The notes beneath the pieces are model-generated. The model had not been told where the DNA came from. It worked only from the letters and a program-made list of their open reading frames with translations, and did no database searches. From NCBI GenBank assembly GCA_902473545.1, contig CABRSG010000016.1, forward strand, positions 1 to 17,181: a stretch of 17,181 bases of DNA, read 5' to 3'. The translations under genes and the position numbers were made by a program. Of this stretch, positions 14,187-17,181 are shown one piece after another (position 1 is the first letter of the stretch; each line of letters starts with the position of its first letter). The stretch is from an uncultured Lachnospiraceae bacterium. Lineage in GTDB: Bacteria; Bacillota; Clostridia; Lachnospirales; Lachnospiraceae.

Positions 14187-15314
14187 CTATCCCAAAAATC
14201 CTGTCACAAGATTGATCACAAGACCGCCCGCCACAACCGAAGCGATCTGCCCGGAGACGTTCACCCCAGCCGCATGCATCAGCAGCACATTTCCCGGATC
14301 CTCCTCCATCGCCATTTTCTGTACGACGCGCGAGGACATCGGAAATGCGGAGATACCTGCGCCGCCGATCATTGGATTGATCTTTTCTTTCGTAAACAGA
14401 TTCATAAATTTGGCAAGCAGAACACCGCCGATCGTATCGGCAACAAAGGCGAACACGCCGATCACCAGAATCAGCAGCGTCTCGGCCGTGACAAAGCGCT
14501 CCGCCTTCATGCTGAAGGAAATTGTGATGCCAAGCAGCAGCGTGATCAGATTGGAAAGCGTATCCTGCGCTGTCTCCGACATCGTTCCAAGCACACCGCA
14601 CTCGCGGATCAAATTTCCAAACATCAGAAATCCGACCAACGCCACCGACGACGGAGCCACCAGACCTACCACGATCGTCACCGCAATCGGAAAGATGATT
14701 CTGGTAAGTTTACTTACCGAAACCGGATTGTAATTCATGCGGATCTGCCGTTCTTTTTTCGTCGTCACCAGGCGAATCGCAAACGGCTGGATCACCGGGA
14801 CAAGCGCCATGTAAGAATACGCTGCCACCGCGATTGCTCCGATGTATTCCGATTTTAAAATCTGCGATACAAGAATGGATGTGGGACCATCCGCCGCCCC
14901 GATTATACCGATGGAAGCAGCATCCTTTAAATCAAAGCCAAGCGCCACTGCAAGCAGTATCGCCGCAAAAATACCAAACTGCGCGCCAGCTCCAAACAGA
15001 AACATTTTCGGATTTGACAGCAGCGGTCCGAAGTCGATCATTGCCCCAATTCCAATGAATAAGAGAATCGGCATCGCCTCCGACGCCTCAAACAACCACT
15101 GAATAATTCCCTGTGTCTCGCCGACTCCCGGCAGCACCTGGTTCAGCACCCCGCTCGCCGGCAGATTCACCAGAATCGCGCCAAAGCCCATCGGCAGAAG
15201 CAGTGCCGGCTCATAGCCCTTTTTCACCGCCAGCCAGATCAGCAGCGCGCCAATCCCATACATGACAACCTGCTGCCAGGTCAGCATTTGGATTCCTTCC
15301 AATAAAAACTCCAT
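14187..15314 (-). CDS. Orphan OadB-like sodium-ion-translocating decarboxylase beta subunit
   Basis: A 375-residue polytopic membrane protein of the OadB/GcdB/MmdB family, the Na+-channel subunit of biotin-dependent decarboxylase pumps. Visible features are IGIIGAADGPTSILVSQ with the key aspartate near residue 142 and, near the C-terminus, SAFPMSSRVVQKM followed by LLMHAAGVNVSGQI, the second conserved Na+-site region. The frame is open to 15398, but the ATG at 15314 is preceded by AAGGAGG with ideal spacing and gives the family length; the extra 28 residues would be highly charged and encoded by the upstream element. No alpha (carboxyltransferase) or biotin-carrier gene is nearby, so its activity is uncertain. 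Its leader carries a yybP-ykoY riboswitch, which predicts Mn2+-linked control. Confidence 0.88.
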   Translation of the reverse strand: MEFLLEGIQMLTWQQVVMYGIGALLIWLAVKKGYEPALLLPMGFGAILVNLPASGVLNQVLPGVGETQGIIQWLFEASEAMPILLFIGIGAMIDFGPLLSNPKMFLFGAGAQFGIFAAILLAVALGFDLKDAASIGIIGAADGPTSILVSQILKSEYIGAIAVAAYSYMALVPVIQPFAIRLVTTKKERQIRMNYNPVSVSKLTRIIFPIAVTIVVGLVAPSSVALVGFLMFGNLIRECGVLGTMSETAQDTLSNLITLLLGITISFSMKAERFVTAETLLILVIGVFAFVADTIGGVLLAKFMNLFTKEKINPMIGGAGISAFPMSSRVVQKMAMEEDPGNVLLMHAAGVNVSGQIASVVAGGLVINLVTGFLG

Positions 15315-15376
15315 CTTTTCCTCCTTCTTTCCGGTAGCGTACGGTTTTTTCTCTTTCCCGCGTTTTTCTTCGCCGT

Positions 15377-15490
15377 GCACCTCGTGCGCCTTGCTCACTC
15401 GGCCGCGGGCTTCGCCCTGTTAAGACATCGGCAGTTCCGACCATTTGCGTGCAAGTACGCACGCCCGGTTCTGCCGATGTCTTAGCACGG
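15377..15490 (-). repeat. Structured GC-rich element, copy 2
   Basis: Between the riboswitch terminator and the oadB-like start lies a hairpin with a perfect 14-base outer stem, TAAGACATCGGCAG (15421-15434) with its complement at 15471-15484. Inside are ACC/GGT and GCGTGC/GCACGC pairs. Mini-palindromes follow on the minus strand: GGGC-GAA-GCCC (15407-15417) and GCAC-GAG-GTGC (15377-15387). The order and loop sequences resemble copy 1 at 10589-10726, and the first 18 bases of the two copies agree at 12 positions. No T-run follows, so it is not a terminator. Confidence 0.5.
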
Positions 15491-15510
15491 CTCATTGCTT
15501 TCGCGAAAAT

Positions 15511-15550
15511 AAAAAAAGACTTTTACTGCAATTTCTCACAGTAAAAGTCT
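15511..15550 (-). terminator. Riboswitch expression-platform terminator
   Basis: On the minus strand AGACTTTTACTG and CAGTAAAAGTCT form a perfect 12-pair stem with a ten-base loop, followed directly by a run of T's. The 5' arm contains CTTTTA, the 3' strand of the aptamer's P1 helix, so terminator and aptamer P1 cannot form together. Confidence 0.88.
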
Positions 15551-15634
15551 CGCTGTTTCAATCTTTGACGAATAACGCACGTTATTGTACTGACGACCAA
15601 AGATACATAGAACCTATGCCGCTACTCCCTTTTA
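15542..15634 (-). promoter_or_regulatory. yybP-ykoY (Mn2+) riboswitch aptamer
   Basis: Read on the minus strand, P1 is TAAAAG (15629-15634) with CTTTTA (15542-15547). After P1 comes the conserved GGGAGTAGC, then a small P2 hairpin (CATAG-GTT-CTATG). P3 (ATCTTTG with CAAAGAT) holds an internal loop GTCGTCAGTAC, then P4 (AATAAC with GTTATT), and finally the conserved GCGAGAC before the 3' strand of P1. These conserved blocks and their order are those of the yybP-ykoY class, which binds Mn2+. Because P1 competes with the terminator, ligand binding should switch the downstream gene on. Confidence 0.87.
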
Positions 15635-15641
15635 TGTTATT

Positions 15642-15670
15642 TTTATACACCATGTAAGCAGAAATGTCAA
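15642..15670 (-). promoter_or_regulatory. Sigma-A promoter of the riboswitch-oadB-oadG unit
   Basis: On the minus strand TTGACA (15665-15670) and TATAAA (15642-15647) are 17 bases apart, near perfect. The start is expected near 15635, one base before P1 of the aptamer, which supports both calls. The upstream stretch 15671-15788 shows no gene; it holds only a small GCGG/CCGC hairpin shortly after the hydrolase stop. Confidence 0.85.
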
Positions 15671-15788
15671 TAACGAGATCGCAGCAGAACCGAATATCCA
15701 CTACTATTTTCTCAAAGCGCATCTGCCGGAATCATCTGCTTCCGTTTTTGAATATATTCTTTTATTTGCGGAGTTACCGCATATTATA

Positions 15789-16970
15789 TTAGATGTCCAT
15801 ATCCGCCAGCAGCACATTTCGGATTTTCCTGGTCATACTGATAGTGCCGGCGTCTTTTTTCTGCTGCATCAGCAGCAAGCACATGTTTTCCTTCGGAAAG
15901 TTTGCAAAATAGCAGCCCAGCCATCCATCCCAGCCGTATTCTCCTTCGCGCGCCAGCCCGGACGCCATCTGTGGGTACTCCATAATGCGCATAAGATGCG
16001 AATAGGTAAAGCCCTCCAGCCCAACCCAGCTCCGGTGCGCCGCCTGCTGCGCGTCCGTCAGCTTTCCGGTCGTAAGATAATGCACTGTCTGAGGCGCGAG
16101 AATCTGCCTGCCGCCCAGTCTGCCGCCGCTTAGCAGCATCTGCGCAAATCTTGCGTAATCATCGATAGTCGATACCAGCCCTGCGCCGCCCGCTTCGTAA
16201 GCCGGTCGCTTATCCTTCCAGTTCGGCACCGCCAGATGGCTGCCCGTGTAAAGCCGCATTGTTCCGTCTCCCACTGTCTCATAAACAGAAGCAAGACGCG
16301 CCTGCTTTTCCGCAGGCACCCAGAAATCCGTGTCCCGCATCTGCAGCGGCTCAAATAGATTCTCCTTCAGGAAATCCCCGAAACGCATCCCGGAAATCTG
16401 CTCGATCACCGCGCCCAGCACATCTGCAGAAAGACCGTACCGCCATGATGAATCCGGCTCGAAGGCAAGCGGCAGCGTTCCCATATGATTGGCAAACTCC
16501 ATCGTCGTCACTTCCCGGTCCGTGCCAAGGCGTTGTGTACATTCTTCGATATACGCTCCCGTCAGCTTTCCTGCTGCCGTCTCATTATCCCCGTAGGTAA
16601 GCCCGGAGGTCATGTTCAGCAGATGCAGCACGTTCATCTGCGTTTTTGCCTGTTCGATTTTTCCGTTCTTTTCAACCGTAAGATGACGAAAGCCCGGCAG
16701 AATTTCCGCCACCGGCTGCGCCGGATCCAGCTTTCCCTGCTCCATCAGAATCATCGCAGCAGCCGCAGTAACCGGCTTCGTCATGGAATACAGCCGGAAA
16801 ATGGTGTTCCGCTTTACCGGCATTTCCCGCTCTATATCGGCATACCCCTGCTCGTCATAAAATATTTCCGCCCCATCCTTTAAAAGCAGCAGATTTACGC
16901 CCGCTGTCGTTCCGTCCGCAATCGCCTCCGCGATGGTATTCTTTATTCTCTGCTTTGTAATTTCCCTCAT
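15789..16970 (-). CDS. Serine hydrolase of the beta-lactamase / penicillin-binding-protein family
   Basis: A 393-residue class C beta-lactamase-like protein (Pfam Beta-lactamase, PF00144). The catalytic S-x-x-K is Ser62-Met-Thr-Lys65 in RLYSMTKPVTAA. The tyrosine motif is probably the Y in SWRYGLSADVLG (about 178), and a C-terminal glycine-rich strand EYGWDGWLG stands where the third active-site motif is expected. There is no signal peptide, so it should be cytosolic, like many EstB-type esterases, rather than a secreted beta-lactamase. The substrate cannot be deduced. GGAGG precedes the ATG, and a good promoter lies about 120 bases upstream. It is not linked in function to its neighbours as far as I can see. 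Confidence 0.9.
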   Translation of the reverse strand: MREITKQRIKNTIAEAIADGTTAGVNLLLLKDGAEIFYDEQGYADIEREMPVKRNTIFRLYSMTKPVTAAAAMILMEQGKLDPAQPVAEILPGFRHLTVEKNGKIEQAKTQMNVLHLLNMTSGLTYGDNETAAGKLTGAYIEECTQRLGTDREVTTMEFANHMGTLPLAFEPDSSWRYGLSADVLGAVIEQISGMRFGDFLKENLFEPLQMRDTDFWVPAEKQARLASVYETVGDGTMRLYTGSHLAVPNWKDKRPAYEAGGAGLVSTIDDYARFAQMLLSGGRLGGRQILAPQTVHYLTTGKLTDAQQAAHRSWVGLEGFTYSHLMRIMEYPQMASGLAREGEYGWDGWLGCYFANFPKENMCLLLMQQKKDAGTISMTRKIRNVLLADMDI

Positions 16971-17000
16971 TGCCTTCCTCCTCTTGTATGCTTTATTTTT

Positions 17001-17054
17001 CTATGAACTTGCTTCCAGATTAGACAGAATTCTGATATCCATAAAATCAGACAT
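17001..17054 (-). CDS. Possible 17-codon leader ORF upstream of the serine hydrolase
   Basis: ATG at 17054 is preceded by GAAGGAAAAA and opens a 17-codon frame (MSDFMDIRILSNLEASS) ending at 17001, inside the hydrolase leader and 30 bases before its ATG. It may be a short upstream ORF, the remnant of a displaced N-terminus, or chance. No homology is recognised. Confidence 0.3.
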   Translation of the reverse strand: MSDFMDIRILSNLEASS

Positions 17055-17093
17055 TTTTTCCTTCACAATTTCCATCTTACCAGAATTTTCGCA

Positions 17094-17122
17094 ATTTTAC
17101 CACCGGTAAATGAATGTTTCAA
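17094..17122 (-). promoter_or_regulatory. Sigma-A promoter for the serine hydrolase gene
   Basis: On the minus strand TTGAAA (17117-17122) and TAAAAT (17094-17099) are 17 bases apart, each matching consensus at five of six positions. It gives a leader of about 115 bases. The remaining bases to 17181 show no recognisable feature. Confidence 0.6.
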
Positions 17123-17181
17123 AATCTGCACAGCCCGCGCACAAAAACGCCATACTTTCTCCGAAACGCAGGAGCGGCGCC

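Noticed and set aside
13882..14733. Open frame of 283 codons on the plus strand
   Set aside because: It runs across the end of the GntR gene, its terminator and the opposite strand of oadG and oadB, which have strong family matches; the frame has no support of its own.
15315..15398. Upstream extension of the OadB-like protein by 28 residues
   Set aside because: The added residues are almost all charged, come from the structured element region, and lie ahead of an excellent AAGGAGG site at the 15314 start.
15211..15495. Small 94-codon minus-strand frame starting in element copy 2
   Set aside because: It starts in the hairpin element and then overlaps oadB in another frame; it is arginine-rich with no family match. 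Its existence may lead to spurious small proteins in annotations of related genomes.

Overview
The window looks like a chromosomal segment from a Clostridia (Firmicutes) anaerobe, most likely Lachnospiraceae. The reasons are strong AGGAGG-type ribosome binding sites, the pyrH-frr-uppS-cdsA-dxr gene order, a TRAP-fed hexuronate/hexonate operon, and a short orphan OadB/OadG pair of a type I associate with gut Clostridia. The taxonomy is inferred from gene content and base composition only. Almost everything is on the minus strand; the two convincing plus-strand genes start at 3150 and 13326.

Region 1 (1-3149) is a housekeeping block read on the minus strand: pyrH, frr, uppS, cdsA and the first 49 codons of dxr. 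It links UMP synthesis, ribosome recycling and isoprenoid/phospholipid precursor synthesis, and starts from its own extended -10 promoter. Region 2 (3150-4800) has a membrane-anchored, solute-binding-protein-like gene of unknown function, convergent with and overlapping a DMT/EamA exporter gene.

Region 3 (4820-13982) is a sugar-acid catabolic locus. In transcription order on the minus strand it holds a zinc dehydrogenase (likely L-galactonate 5-dehydrogenase), a three-part TRAP transporter (dctP, dctQ, dctM), altronate dehydratase (uxaA), tagaturonate reductase (uxaB) and KDPG aldolase (eda). A divergent GntR/FCD regulator sits at 13326. A 14-bp perfect palindrome overlaps the -10 of the operon promoter and a related site lies on the regulator side. 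No uronate isomerase (uxaC) and no KDG kinase (kdgK) are in the window. The dctP gene carries an in-frame TAA at codon 96. The eda gene has its own promoter and a long leader hairpin ending in a T-run.

Region 4 (14055-15670) is the most interesting part. It is an orphan OadB-like sodium-pump subunit followed by a 38-codon OadG-like membrane peptide, with no carboxyltransferase subunit visible. The leader starts at a near-consensus promoter and contains a recognisable yybP-ykoY (Mn2+) riboswitch with a terminator mutually exclusive with P1, so the layout predicts metal-induced expression. Between terminator and gene lies a second structured element whose architecture recurs between dctP and dctQ. 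Region 5 (15789-17122) is a cytoplasmic beta-lactamase-family serine hydrolase with its own promoter and a possible 17-codon leader ORF.
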